Positions 41,525 through 52,021 are shown, counted from the stretch's first letter. The stretch: 64,000 bases of DNA from an uncultured SAR116 cluster alpha proteobacterium (GCA_902547925.1 CACCQD010000002.1:1-64000); one strand, 5' to 3'. Notes: generated by a model not told the origin, from the letters alone. Numbers and translations are program-made.

Positions 41525-42505
41525 ATGTCATCCAATACCCCTGTTGTCGATTATAACCTGGCGATCATCGGTTCTGGCATTGCCGGCCTTGCCGCCGCGC
41601 GGGCGGCAGAGGCCAAGGGGCTCTCAGTTAAAATCTTTGATAAGGGACGGCGTATTGGTGGACGCGCTGCGACCAGGCGCGCCCATGGCTTTACCTTTAC
41701 CCATGGCGCCCAATTCCTGACGGCGCGCGCGGATGAGTTTCAAGACGTCTGTGCGGCGGCGGTGGTGGATGGCGCCCTCACCAACTGGCAGATTGGCGAC
41801 AAAGCTGCCTTTATTGGGCGGCCAACGATGCGTGATTTTGCGGTGTTTCTAGGTCGCGATCTCGATATCAGCCAATCGGTGGAAATCACCAGCATTGAGG
41901 CTGCAGACAATCATCTCAATTTCCATACCGCTGAGGGCGTGGTTGCCAGCGCCAATCGTGCAATCCTGACACCGCCAGCCCCACAGACCGCCGCACTGCT
42001 GCATCAGATCGCCCCAACACTTGCAACCATCGCCGGTGGCGCAAGCTATGCGCCCTGCTGGACAGCGATGTTTGGTTTTGACGAAGCGCCACCTCTGCCA
42101 GTGAGCTTGGAGCCGCTGCAATTTGATGAAGGCCCCATTGCGCTGGCCAATTACGAGGCACACCGCCCGGGAAGCGACAGAGCGAATTTTGCCCTGACCA
42201 TTCAAGCATCGGGCGAGTGGAGCTCACGGCATCTGGAGGATGCGAGCGAGCAAACCGGGCGGACGCTTTTGTTCGAACTCTCGAGCTTGCTTGGTGTCAA
42301 AATGCCCACGCCTATTTATGAGGGTTGCCATCGCTGGCGTTATGCCAAGGTGATAGAGCCTGCCACACCCACCTCCAAGCTGACATCTGAATGTGGGAGG
42401 ATTGCGATTGGTGGTGACTGGGTGATCGGGCCCCGGATCGAGGCTGCCTTCCTGTCTGGCCTGGAGGCTTTTAAACAGCTGAGTGAAGCTGCAGAGCTTG
42501 ATTGA
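41525..42505 (+). CDS. FAD-dependent amine oxidase/renalase-like oxidoreductase
   Basis: 'LAIIGSGIAGLAAARAAEAKGLSVKIFDKGRRIGGRAATRR', 'IAIGGDWVIGPRIEAAFLSGLEA'. Confidence 0.9.
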   Translation: MSSNTPVVDYNLAIIGSGIAGLAAARAAEAKGLSVKIFDKGRRIGGRAATRRAHGFTFTHGAQFLTARADEFQDVCAAAVVDGALTNWQIGDKAAFIGRPTMRDFAVFLGRDLDISQSVEITSIEAADNHLNFHTAEGVVASANRAILTPPAPQTAALLHQIAPTLATIAGGASYAPCWTAMFGFDEAPPLPVSLEPLQFDEGPIALANYEAHRPGSDRANFALTIQASGEWSSRHLEDASEQTGRTLLFELSSLLGVKMPTPIYEGCHRWRYAKVIEPATPTSKLTSECGRIAIGGDWVIGPRIEAAFLSGLEAFKQLSEAAELD

Positions 42506-42549
42506 CGTGCAAAAATCACTATTTCGTCTGGCATCGGTAAACTTCAGAA

Positions 42550-43017
42550 ATGGCGGGACAGATGAAAACAACATTATTGACGGCAGCGATCGCAGCGATG
42601 GTTGCATTAATCGGACTGGCGACTGCGCCACATGTTGCAGCCCACGCCAATGCCACGGGTATCGTGAAAGAACGGATGGATAATTTCAAGGCATCGCAGG
42701 GGCACTTGAAAGCAATATCACGCCTTCTTGGTTCAGCCGAATTCGACGAGATCATCAGCCGTGCATCGGCGATGCGCGAGTGGGGAGTGGCCATGCCAGT
42801 AGCCTTTCCTGAAGGCAGCGGCGGCGCGCCCTCGGATGCAGCGCCAGCAATCTGGACCGATAATGCAGGCTTCGTCAACGCCGCCGGCAACCACGTTGAC
42901 GCACTTGATGAGCTGATCGCCGCCGCCGAGGCTGGAGATGCGGGCGCCGTGGGAAATGCCTTCAAGGCTGTTGCCGGCACGTGCAAAGCCTGTCATATGA
43001 AATACCGGCAGTTTTAA
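42550..43017 (+). CDS. Cytochrome c-prime-like protein
   Basis: Signal peptide and single C-terminal heme motif 'GTCKACHMKYRQF'. Confidence 0.88.
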   Translation: MAGQMKTTLLTAAIAAMVALIGLATAPHVAAHANATGIVKERMDNFKASQGHLKAISRLLGSAEFDEIISRASAMREWGVAMPVAFPEGSGGAPSDAAPAIWTDNAGFVNAAGNHVDALDELIAAAEAGDAGAVGNAFKAVAGTCKACHMKYRQF

Positions 43018-43143
43018 CAGGCGTCACCGGATTGCAAAAAGATCTTTGTTGCGTCCTTACCCAAACTCTACCCCGGTGGTCTGACTATTTGGGGCCTAAC
43101 CACTTTTGCCTGGCTCGCACAGGGTAAAGATGTTGATAGCTCA

Positions 43144-44073
43144 ATGGCAACAGTCCTCTCAATTTCCGTTCCCTTTTTTGCTATTATTTTCCTTGGCATG
43201 TTCACGCGGGCTGTTGGTTTTTTTCAACGAGCAGACGCCCGCACGCTCTCAAAATTTGCCTTTTATGTAACCGTACCGCCGATGCTGTTCGTCAATCTGG
43301 TTGGCAAGGATCCGGCAAGGATGCTGAATTGGGGCTTCATTTGGCGATTCGAGCTTGCAACCCTTATTATCCTTGTTAGCAGCGCGATGATCGCCAGACG
43401 GTGTTTCTCGCTTTCACGCAGCGAAGGTGGGATGTATGGGTTGAACGCCGCCTACCCCAATTATGGCTATATGGGTATTCCACTTGGCATTCTGACATTT
43501 GGCGATGCCGCCGCTGTGCCTCTTGCAGTTATCCTGTTTGTTGACAGTGTTCTTTTGTTTGGCTTTGCCGCCATTGCTGTTTCGGGCAAAGGCACAAACT
43601 GGGTTGGCACGCTTGCCAGCGTTCTGCGAACAATGGCGAAAAACCCGTTCCTGATTGCCATCGCCGCTAGTCTGGTCTTCTCCGCATCGGGACTGCAGAT
43701 GCCGGTGTTTATCGACAGAGTACTCTCGATGCTGGCTGGCGCGGCAACGCCCGTTGCACTATTTGCGCTTGGTGTCACAGTTTTTGGTCAGTCACTGCAA
43801 TCATCAATCGGCGAACTTCTGGGCATAAGCCTGTTTCGGCTGATCCTTCACCCACTGTTAATTGCCCTTCTGTTTCTCGGGCTGCCCGGCGTTGACCCGT
43901 TATGGGTTAAAGTCGCGATCATGTCGGCCTGCCTGCCGGTGGCGGCAAATGTCTTTGTGGTAGCAGATAATTACGGTGCCTATGGTTTACAGTCAGCCTC
44001 AGCAACACTCATAACCACCATTATGGCAAGCCTTACCGTCCCGCTCTTTCTTTATTGGGTGCTCAGCCTTTAG
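43144..44073 (+). CDS. AEC (auxin efflux carrier) family transporter
   Basis: 309 aa multi-TM; 'NYGYMGIPLGILTFGDAA', 'MSACLPVAANVFVVADNYGAY'. Confidence 0.88.
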   Translation: MATVLSISVPFFAIIFLGMFTRAVGFFQRADARTLSKFAFYVTVPPMLFVNLVGKDPARMLNWGFIWRFELATLIILVSSAMIARRCFSLSRSEGGMYGLNAAYPNYGYMGIPLGILTFGDAAAVPLAVILFVDSVLLFGFAAIAVSGKGTNWVGTLASVLRTMAKNPFLIAIAASLVFSASGLQMPVFIDRVLSMLAGAATPVALFALGVTVFGQSLQSSIGELLGISLFRLILHPLLIALLFLGLPGVDPLWVKVAIMSACLPVAANVFVVADNYGAYGLQSASATLITTIMASLTVPLFLYWVLSL

Positions 44074-44115
44074 AACCAACACCCGGCAGCAACCGACACC
44101 CCGCCGGAGCTGGCA

Positions 44116-44739
44116 TCACTGTGACGGCGCCCTGCGCGAGTCTACCGGCATTGTCTCGGCATAGCCAGCGACCGAGGCAGCAAAACCTGCCTGCCAGTCG
44201 GCAAGTGCCGGCGCATGGTCGCGCCAGGCGAGCGGTTTGCGGAAATCCAGATAATCCAGCGCACAGCCAAGACCTATGTCAGAAACATCCGGCATGCTGC
44301 CACCGCTGTACGGGGCAGCATCAATGCTTTGCAAGCCGCGGATGATCTTGTCACGCTGCCATTCAACGAACCGTTCGACCCGCATCTTCGACGGGCGAAA
44401 CCGGCCCTCATAAACCATCAGGAGTGCGGCATCGATGATTCCATCCATCTTTGCCGCCGCTGTCAGACAGGCGTAGCGTTTAATGCCTGCTGCCGGGATG
44501 ATCCGGCCGCCACCTGCACAACTGTCCAGATATTCCATGATCACCCGGCTGTCATACAATGCCGTCCCCTCCACAACCAGTGACGGAATCTTGCCAAGTG
44601 GATTGACCGTGCGGATTTCATCCTCGGGGTTCATTGTATCGGTTGGCCTGACGCTGATTCCATCAATCAATCCCAGAACATGAGCTGCCAATTTGATTTT
44701 CCGGCCAAAGGGGGAAGCTGTGCTTGAATAGAGGATCAT
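44116..44739 (-). CDS. Glutathione S-transferase family protein
   Basis: 'MILYSSTASPFGRKIKLAAHVLGL...NPLGKIPSLVVEGTALYDSRVIMEYLD'. Confidence 0.9.
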   Translation of the reverse strand: MILYSSTASPFGRKIKLAAHVLGLIDGISVRPTDTMNPEDEIRTVNPLGKIPSLVVEGTALYDSRVIMEYLDSCAGGGRIIPAAGIKRYACLTAAAKMDGIIDAALLMVYEGRFRPSKMRVERFVEWQRDKIIRGLQSIDAAPYSGGSMPDVSDIGLGCALDYLDFRKPLAWRDHAPALADWQAGFAASVAGYAETMPVDSRRAPSQ

Positions 44740-44847
44740 TATCGCATTCCTGAAAATTGTATGTGAGCAGATTAGAAGTGAGAGCCTGGCACCACAACAC
44801 ACAAATTAAGTGAGATTCTGGTGGGGGAAGTTATTGGGATACATTTG

Positions 44848-45531
44848 TCACGGAGGCACTCGAATCAGGTCAAACGCTGCCGAAAGGCTGGGTACCACAT
44901 GCGCAGGTCTTGCTGGCAGATCATCCCACAATTTGCCGGAACGGTTTATCCAGATCGTGGTAAAGCCAAAAGCACCAGCACCGGAGATATCCCAATTGTT
45001 TGAAGAGAAGAAAATGATATCGGCAGGGGCGCAATCAAAAGCATCTGTCGCCATCTGATAAACCAAGGGATCGGGCTTGTAGCGTTTCAGTACGTCCACG
45101 CTCAGCACCCTGTCAAAGCGCAATGCAATTCCAGCAGCTTCAAGCGCCATCTCCAGCATTTTTGGCGAACCGTTGGACAGCACCGCCATGCCTTGTTCAT
45201 CCTTCGCCATTTCGCTTAACACCGCGGGCACCTCATCATAGGCGGATAACGTGGTGTAGAGGGACAGCAGACGTGCGCGCAAAGTAGCATCGCCATCAAG
45301 ACCCATCTCGGCAAGCGTGACATCAAGCGCACCCTCAGTCACTTTCCAGAAATCAGTATAACGCTGCATCGTTGTTCGCAACCATGTATAGGATAGCTGA
45401 CGCGCCCGCCATGCCGCAGCAAGCTCCGGCCAGTTTGTGGCAAGGGCCTCCATCCCGCTTTCGCTGGCTGCCTCACGAGCCGCAGCGTCAATGTCGAGCA
45501 ATGTTCCATAAACATCAAATACATATGGCAT
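44848..45531 (-). CDS. Haloacid dehalogenase type II (HAD superfamily)
   Basis: 'MPYVFDVYGTLLDIDAAAREAA', 'MAVLSNGSPKMLEMAL', 'YKPDPLVYQ', 'FFSSNNWDISGAGAFGFTTIWINR'. Confidence 0.9.
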   Translation of the reverse strand: MPYVFDVYGTLLDIDAAAREAASESGMEALATNWPELAAAWRARQLSYTWLRTTMQRYTDFWKVTEGALDVTLAEMGLDGDATLRARLLSLYTTLSAYDEVPAVLSEMAKDEQGMAVLSNGSPKMLEMALEAAGIALRFDRVLSVDVLKRYKPDPLVYQMATDAFDCAPADIIFFSSNNWDISGAGAFGFTTIWINRSGKLWDDLPARPAHVVPSLSAAFDLIRVPP

Positions 45532-45794
45532 CAGTTTTTTGTATCCCGCGTTTCGTCCGTAACCCAAATGGCCATCTCTCATTCGATAATGCCCGATAAC
45601 ATCGGCCCCGGCAAAATCTTTGCTGACGCCAGGAGGGCCAGCACAAATATCTGCATGTTTTGGCCTGGATCAATGCCCGCATGTTTTGCAGTTGCACCGC
45701 AACGCAAGCCCTGCCAATCTTGGGATTAAGCCGCCAACAGGCTGAGCTGACATTATCGAAGTGACAATCTATTGTTTCCGGAGACGAAAAAATC

Positions 45795-46085
45795 ATGAAA
45801 AAAGCCTATTGGGTCGGGGTCTACCGCAGCATCTCAGACACTGAAAAACTCGCAAGCTATGCGGCACTGGCATTTCCTGCCATTCAGGCAGCGGGCGGCA
45901 CTTTCCTGGCGCGCGGCATGCCTGATATCATCAAGGAATCTGGCCAAAATAACAGGACCGTTTTGATTGAATTTGACAGCCTTGAGGCAGTCCGCGCCGC
46001 CTATGACAGCCCTGCCTATCAGGAAGCGTTGGCCGCCCTTGGTGATGCCGCGGTGCGTGACATACGCATCATTGAGGCCGCCTAG
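45795..46085 (+). CDS. DUF1330 family protein (copy 1)
   Basis: 'YRSISDTEKLASYAALAFPAIQAAGGTFLARG...VLIEFDSLEAVRAAYDSPAYQEALAAL'. Confidence 0.9.
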   Translation: MKKAYWVGVYRSISDTEKLASYAALAFPAIQAAGGTFLARGMPDIIKESGQNNRTVLIEFDSLEAVRAAYDSPAYQEALAALGDAAVRDIRIIEAA

Positions 46086-46103
46086 CCAGAGGCAAATACG
46101 ATC

Positions 46104-47330
46104 ATGCGACTTACCGATGAAGAAGAAGCAATGCTTGCCGGTGACATGGGCCCCCATGTGCAATGGGCCATTGATCACCAGATCAATATAGGCACTTTCT
46201 TTGATGCTGCCGACATGGTGCCCGTCAGCCAGGCGCATATGATGGCCGACCCTGAGTCATGTGGTGACGCGGGCACAGCATTTATGGAAGACATCGCCAG
46301 GGACAAAAGCAAGGTTGTCATTCCGATGATCACTGATCCGCGTGGTGTTGATCTATCATATTACCGCCCGCTCGGCCAGACCGAGGAGATGGCCAGTCTT
46401 GAACGCCGTTTCATTATCGCCTGCGAGGCGATCGGTATCATGATGACGAATACCTGCATCAACTATCAGACAATCATGCCGCCAGTTTTTGGTGATCATG
46501 TTGCCTACGGCGATACCGGCGTGGTGATCTATTCGAACAGCGTATGCGGCGCCCGATCAAATTTCGAGGGGGGGCCATCTGCGCTTGCTGCCGGTCTGAC
46601 CGGACGAACGCCGCGCTATGGCTTGCATCTTGAGCAAAACCGGACAGCTACACGCCGCTATCGTGTCACCACCCAACCACAGGAATTGACCGATTGGGGC
46701 GTGCTTGGTGCGGTTATCGGTCGGAAGGCTGGTTCTTATTGGGAGGTTCCGGTGATTGAGGGGCTTGATCACGCGCCAACGTCTGATGAAATCAAACATT
46801 TTGGAGCGGCAATGGCTAGCTATGGGTCAACGCCACTGTTCCATATTGTCGGTATCACTCCGGAAGCCCCGACAATCGAAGCGGTAAGTGGCACTGGCCT
46901 GTTGGAGGAAAAAATCACCGCAGCAGACATAGCTGCACTCCGCGATTCCTTCGCCGGGCACGGCGATCAACTGGATGTTGTTGTTCTGGCGGCGCCACAA
47001 CTCTCACTCGTTGAGATGCACGATGCGGCGAGCTATTGTGCAGGCCGGCGCCTGAAAAAGCCTCTTATCGTTTGCACCTCGCCGCAGGTCTATGGTGATG
47101 CCACTCGCATGGGCTTTGTCGCCACGATTGAGGATGCCGGTGGAACCGTACTGCAAGGCACCTGTTTCTACAATCAATATGCCCGAGAGATTGGCGAGGC
47201 GAATGGCTGGGTCAATCTGCTCAGCAACTCCGCGAAAATCGTAAATATTCTGGGCGGCTATGGCTATCAGCCTGTCCTTGCTAGTATGCGGGATTGCATC
47301 GAGGCAGCAATTGAGGGGAAGATGGCATGA
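46104..47330 (+). CDS. Aconitase X catalytic (large) subunit
   Basis: 408 aa; 'MRLTDEEEAMLAGDMGPHVQWAIDHQI', 'TNTCINYQT', 'AYGDTGVVIYSNSVCGARSNFEGGPSALAAGLTGRTPRYG'. Confidence 0.9.
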   Translation: MRLTDEEEAMLAGDMGPHVQWAIDHQINIGTFFDAADMVPVSQAHMMADPESCGDAGTAFMEDIARDKSKVVIPMITDPRGVDLSYYRPLGQTEEMASLERRFIIACEAIGIMMTNTCINYQTIMPPVFGDHVAYGDTGVVIYSNSVCGARSNFEGGPSALAAGLTGRTPRYGLHLEQNRTATRRYRVTTQPQELTDWGVLGAVIGRKAGSYWEVPVIEGLDHAPTSDEIKHFGAAMASYGSTPLFHIVGITPEAPTIEAVSGTGLLEEKITAADIAALRDSFAGHGDQLDVVVLAAPQLSLVEMHDAASYCAGRRLKKPLIVCTSPQVYGDATRMGFVATIEDAGGTVLQGTCFYNQYAREIGEANGWVNLLSNSAKIVNILGGYGYQPVLASMRDCIEAAIEGKMA

Positions 47331-47755
47331 CCCGGATATTTGCCTGCCATACTGGCATCGGCCCCATTGTGACCGGTAAAGCGCTTGTTGCTGCTGATAA
47401 TTTTTCAGCACGCTATGATCTTGATCGAATCAAGGGTGTGTTTTCGCGCCCGCAGCACCTACTCTTTGGTCAATCCTACAAAGACAAAGTTCTTGTGCTG
47501 AACACGGCAAAGGGGGGTGTCGCCACAGCGTGGATGTTGAATGAGATGGTCGCTCGCGAGGTCGCGCCTAAGGCATTAGTTCTGAACAGCGCAAATACGA
47601 TATTGGCACAGGGAGCAGCTATGGCGAATATGACGTTAGTTGATCGGTTTGTTGATGGTGACATTACCAAATTGATCAAAACCGGTCAGATTATTAGGAT
47701 TGATCCAAAAGCCGGCAACATTCAAATCACCTCAAGTTTATCGAGCGCTAGATGA
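47327..47755 (+). CDS. Aconitase X swivel domain (DUF126) small subunit
   Basis: 142 aa; 'VLNTAKGGVATAWMLNEMVAREVAPKALVLNSANTILAQGAAMAN'; 4-bp overlap with the large subunit. Confidence 0.88.
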   Translation: MTRIFACHTGIGPIVTGKALVAADNFSARYDLDRIKGVFSRPQHLLFGQSYKDKVLVLNTAKGGVATAWMLNEMVAREVAPKALVLNSANTILAQGAAMANMTLVDRFVDGDITKLIKTGQIIRIDPKAGNIQITSSLSSAR

Positions 47756-47884
47756 TTTTTTGTCCTTTTGGCCCGTTTTTTGCAAAATAAATTTTTGTAG
47801 GAACACAGATTGACGCAGATTAGGGCAGAATTGTAACTTCTGTTCGGAAAAGACTGACTCGTTTTTTGAAGGCCGGAGTCGACG

Positions 47885-48646
47885 ATGAATGAAGAATTAG
47901 ATGTTGAAGGTCACCTCATTGAGATTATCGAGGAGGACTCCTACGCTGAGGCCGCGTCGCATCGGATCAGCGACAAAATTACTTCGTATATTCCTCAACT
48001 TTTAGACATTGGCTCGATCAAGCAATTTAAAAACTTATTCTATGGTGAAAGGACAAAGGTTGATGAGACGATCCGGGTGATATCTGATTTCGCTCAAATT
48101 GAAATAGAGATTGTCGGCGAAACAAAATGGATTGTAGTGGACGTTTACATCCCTGAAATACTCGACCGAGTTAACGAAATTTTGGCCGAAGCTGAGTTAG
48201 AGATGCGCCAGACTGGTGAAGATCCGATCAAATTACGCGGTCAAATCCCAGCGCCCAACGACACTGAGTTGACCGTCATGCTCGATGGTCTAGACACGCT
48301 GGCATCACGCTCCTTGAGCGCAATTAACGCCGTGAAAGGCGATGCCCTGTCACGACTAAGGTCGGCAATGGATAAGGAGTTCATCGAACCATTGGATGCA
48401 AAGGAAGCCGGCATCGGAATAACTCGGGTGCACCTAGAAGCGACCGAGGTAATTAAAGTCTTAAGACTGAAGAAACGAATGGACCTTTTAGGGCGCCGTT
48501 TCCAAATCTCTAGTGACGAAGAAAAAGGTCTGATGCCAAAGCTCGAGGAGGAAAAATATATCGAAATTGAAGTAACTGAGAGCCTTGAGTCGGTGAAAGA
48601 AGAGCAAGCAGCAGCCAAAGCTGAAACCGAAGAACCAGAAGAATAG
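47885..48646 (+). CDS. Hypothetical protein, charged/coiled-coil-like
   Basis: 253 aa intact ORF with acidic C-terminal tail; no family recognised. Confidence 0.6.
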   Translation: MNEELDVEGHLIEIIEEDSYAEAASHRISDKITSYIPQLLDIGSIKQFKNLFYGERTKVDETIRVISDFAQIEIEIVGETKWIVVDVYIPEILDRVNEILAEAELEMRQTGEDPIKLRGQIPAPNDTELTVMLDGLDTLASRSLSAINAVKGDALSRLRSAMDKEFIEPLDAKEAGIGITRVHLEATEVIKVLRLKKRMDLLGRRFQISSDEEKGLMPKLEEEKYIEIEVTESLESVKEEQAAAKAETEEPEE

Positions 48647-49440
48647 AGCGATTTACTACTCGTAAGGGCCACGAGTAAAATCACCTTTCTGGGAAACCAT
48701 GAACAGTGGTTTTTGATCCTCAAACATCTCGTCCCAACTTTCGTAGCCAACTTTTTATGCTATTTTCCCCGTGCCCATCTACAGCGTTTAATGGCATTGT
48801 CTGATATCTCCGGCAAGTAGGGCGCCCGCCTCAATGTTGCATTTGGCATCGGTATTGTTGACCATCGGGCCTGAGCTGTCCTGAACCAGTACCGACCCTC
48901 CCTCACGTCCTGCAACCTGTTGTTCTTGGGCTGTAGTATTAGGATGAAGGCATTAGAGACCCTATGGTCATCATCACCACACACCACATCAACCGAGCAT
49001 TGAGTGGTATCACGTTCATGGGCGTGGCTTCGCATGAAGGCAACCACTGACCCCAAGCAAACAAGTAATTTGCTTCATGGTTTTCATGTAACCGCCACTG
49101 GTTAGATCACGTAAAGTTTTGAGCACTAAATCAGACTTTACACTATGCATGATATTTTAAGGATGAGAAGCAAGATTTGTCGGATAGAGTCAACGCCTGT
49201 GATAGTTAGCCCCATTATTTTTCTCGGCGAGGGTAACATCATGGCACTTTTTGGCGTTTGTTTTGTTAAAAGGTGTGGGCTAAGTTTTGTAAAACAATCC
49301 CAAAGATTGTAATTTGGTCTGCTTGTAGAGGACAGTTTTACAAATCCACGGTGATTGTGCTGTGACGACAGTATATGAGGGTATGCTGGGTGGAGTTCAC
49401 TCCAGATCAGGTCTCCAGATGCCCGCTGAAGAGTAAGCAA

Positions 49441-50070
49441 ATGCAGGAACCATTCGACAGGACAACATGGGCAAACAAGCTGGAAACCGGCTTAGAAGCT
49501 ATCACTTTTCTTGAAATCAATGATCCGAACAATGTTATAAATGAGGCAGTTGACAGCCTTTTTGCGAATATGGCGGAAAACGAGAGCGCCTGTGAGGCGA
49601 TCATTGAGAACATCAGCAATGACGAATACCGGAATGTCGCGCTGGCACGGCTACGCTTTAAGAAGGTTGAGCGGTTTGCCGCGGTGTTACCGCATGAATT
49701 CATTTATCCCCGCGAAGATGAAGATGACATCGCATCATCCGATGAGTTTGATAGCAGGGTATTTCAGCTCTGGGCCAATGTGAACAGAAGCCTGCTTGGA
49801 TTGGAAGAGGCTCTAGCCTGCCTACCAGAGGATATTGCAGCCGCGATCAGGCAGCGTGTCGAACTACCCGATTTTTCCGCAGAATTCGATGCGTGGATGT
49901 ATACAGCAAATGAAGAACTTCGCGCCAGAGTGGATGAGGACAGAAAGCATGTCGACATTGATGATACGATTTCCAACGCCGTTCAGAGCGGCGCTGTCAG
50001 CTCGATCATTTTTCTGCTCGTTGCGGCGGCCCTATTGGCACCACTGGTCAGCATGTGTACACAGGAATAA
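49441..50070 (+). CDS. Hypothetical protein with C-terminal membrane anchor
   Basis: In-frame start MQEPFDRTTWANKLETG; acidic helical body, C-terminal 'SSIIFLLVAAALLAPLVSMCTQE'. Confidence 0.6.
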   Translation: MQEPFDRTTWANKLETGLEAITFLEINDPNNVINEAVDSLFANMAENESACEAIIENISNDEYRNVALARLRFKKVERFAAVLPHEFIYPREDEDDIASSDEFDSRVFQLWANVNRSLLGLEEALACLPEDIAAAIRQRVELPDFSAEFDAWMYTANEELRARVDEDRKHVDIDDTISNAVQSGAVSSIIFLLVAAALLAPLVSMCTQE

Positions 50071-50091
50071 TCCCCTTTAGCCGAAAATGCA

Positions 50092-50691
50092 GTGATGACA
50101 GATAATCAAACGCTCAATGTCTATAATGAAAATGTTGATACCTACCGACAACTGGTCGACAAGCTGCCAGAGCTGGAATCGATTACCCACTTCACCAGCC
50201 TGCTTTCTCCGGGTGCGTTAATCCTCGATCTTGGATGCGGTGTCGGCAACGCCGCGGCGCAGATGCGTGATCAGGAGTTTCAACTTGTTTGTGTCGATGG
50301 CTCACCGGAAATGGTTAAGGCAGCGAATGACACCTTTTCGCTGAATGCCAAAACAGCGTTATTCAGCGATCTCGATGCAGTTGCCCTATATGACGGGGTC
50401 TGGGCCAATTTCAGTCTATTGCATGCTGCCAAGGTGGATTTTCCAACACATTTGCAAGCGGTCCACACTGCTCTCAAACCGGGTGGTTTGTTCTTCATCT
50501 CGCTGAAGACTGGCGCCGGCGAAAAGCGCGACCAGTTGGGTAGATTCTATGCCTATTATCAGGAAGATGAGCTGGAAAAATTACTTCTGGAAACTGGCTT
50601 CACGCCTAAACACACACACCGTGGTGCGTTGCGTGGCATGGCCGGTGATGTTGAGGATTGGTTCGGCATCCTGAGCTGGAAAGAGACATGA
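50092..50691 (+). CDS. SAM-dependent class I methyltransferase
   Basis: 'GALILDLGCGVGNAAAQMRDQEFQLVCVDGSPEMVKAA', 'LKPGGLFFISLK'. Confidence 0.9.
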   Translation: MMTDNQTLNVYNENVDTYRQLVDKLPELESITHFTSLLSPGALILDLGCGVGNAAAQMRDQEFQLVCVDGSPEMVKAANDTFSLNAKTALFSDLDAVALYDGVWANFSLLHAAKVDFPTHLQAVHTALKPGGLFFISLKTGAGEKRDQLGRFYAYYQEDELEKLLLETGFTPKHTHRGALRGMAGDVEDWFGILSWKET

Positions 50692-50985
50692 ATGACGGCC
50701 AAAGTTCTCTGGATTTCAAGCTATTCACGCATCTCACATCCAGACAAGCTGCAGGCCTATGCCGCGCTGGCCCTTCCGGCAATCAAAGCTGCGGGTGGCC
50801 GGATACTGGCACGTGGCTTCCCTTTACATACCTATGAGCAGGGACAATTGGAGCGTGTCGTTGTCATGGAATTTGACAGCCTCGAAGCTGCGCGCAGCAT
50901 GCATGACGGAGCAGACTATCAAGACGCACTGGCAGCGCTGGCCGATGGTGCGGAACGCGATATCAGGATCATTGAAACTGTCTGA
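50692..50985 (+). CDS. DUF1330 family protein (copy 2)
   Basis: 'YSRISHPDKLQAYAALALPAIKAAGGRILARGF...VVMEFDSLEAARSMHDGADYQDALAALADGAERDIRIIETV', paralog of 45795-46085. Confidence 0.9.
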   Translation: MTAKVLWISSYSRISHPDKLQAYAALALPAIKAAGGRILARGFPLHTYEQGQLERVVVMEFDSLEAARSMHDGADYQDALAALADGAERDIRIIETV

Positions 50986-51103
50986 TGGAATGAACGCCAT
51001 ACTCTCGGTACAATTCACACTCCCAGAATACCAAGGTGTGACACTTGCCTCCTATTGCAAAGTAACGCACGGCCATCACAAAAACACATCGGAGGTCCAG
51101 CTC

Positions 51104-51934
51104 ATGAAGTCGATTTTGATAACTGGTTGTTCGAGTGGCATCGGCCTTGATTCCGCGCTTGCCTTTCACGATGCAGGCTGGCTGGTAATCGCCAGTTGCC
51201 GCAAGGAAGCGGACTGTGAGATGATGCGGAGCAGGTACGGCATGCAAAGTGTGCGAATCGATTATGAAGATGAGCCAAGCATCCGCGCGGGCTTTGAAGC
51301 CTCGCTCGAGATCACAGGCGGAGAACTTGATGTGCTATTCAACAACGGTGCCTATGCCATCCCTGCCCTTGTTGAGGATCTGCCAACAGATGCGCTGCGT
51401 GCCATTTTCGAGGCAAATTTCTTTGGCTGGCACAGTTTGACACGGCTTGCCATCTCTCAGATGCGCCAGCAAAAGGAGGGCCGCATCATCCAGAATTCGT
51501 CTGTGCTTGGCTTTGCCCCCTTGAAGTTCAGGGGCGCTTACATTGCAACGAAATTCGCGCTTGAGGGCTTAACAGATACAATGCGACTTGAGCTATATCG
51601 GACGAATATTCAATTGATCCTAATCGAGCCTGGCCCAATTCGAACCAAAATTAGGGAAAATGCCTATGCGCAATTCAAACACTGGATTAACTGGAGAGAA
51701 ACAGCGCGAAAATCATGGTATGAAAACGTCGTGATCCCACGCCTGTCTGCCATTAACCCGCCGCGTGAAACTTTTGAATTGATGCCAGATGCCGTCACAA
51801 AAGCGGTGATGCACGCCGCCACCGCACTCCACCCCAAATTGCGGTACCGTGTGACCACTGGCACTACCTTAATGATGATTTTTAGGCGCATTCTCAGCTC
51901 ACGCGCTTATGACAGGCTGGCGCGACGGCTATGA
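51104..51934 (+). CDS. Short-chain dehydrogenase/reductase
   Basis: 'KSILITGCSSGIGLDSALAF', 'FNNGAYAIPALVEDLP', 'GAYIATKFALEGLTDTMRLEL'; start set at the in-frame ATG after 'ggagg'. Confidence 0.92.
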   Translation: MKSILITGCSSGIGLDSALAFHDAGWLVIASCRKEADCEMMRSRYGMQSVRIDYEDEPSIRAGFEASLEITGGELDVLFNNGAYAIPALVEDLPTDALRAIFEANFFGWHSLTRLAISQMRQQKEGRIIQNSSVLGFAPLKFRGAYIATKFALEGLTDTMRLELYRTNIQLILIEPGPIRTKIRENAYAQFKHWINWRETARKSWYENVVIPRLSAINPPRETFELMPDAVTKAVMHAATALHPKLRYRVTTGTTLMMIFRRILSSRAYDRLARRL

Positions 51935-52021
51935 TCTTATTAACAAAATGCAGGCAATGCCTGACCAACGGCATAGCGCAAGCTGATCGCCTTTGTCCAT
52001 GCGTCTGCGACATGACGCGGT

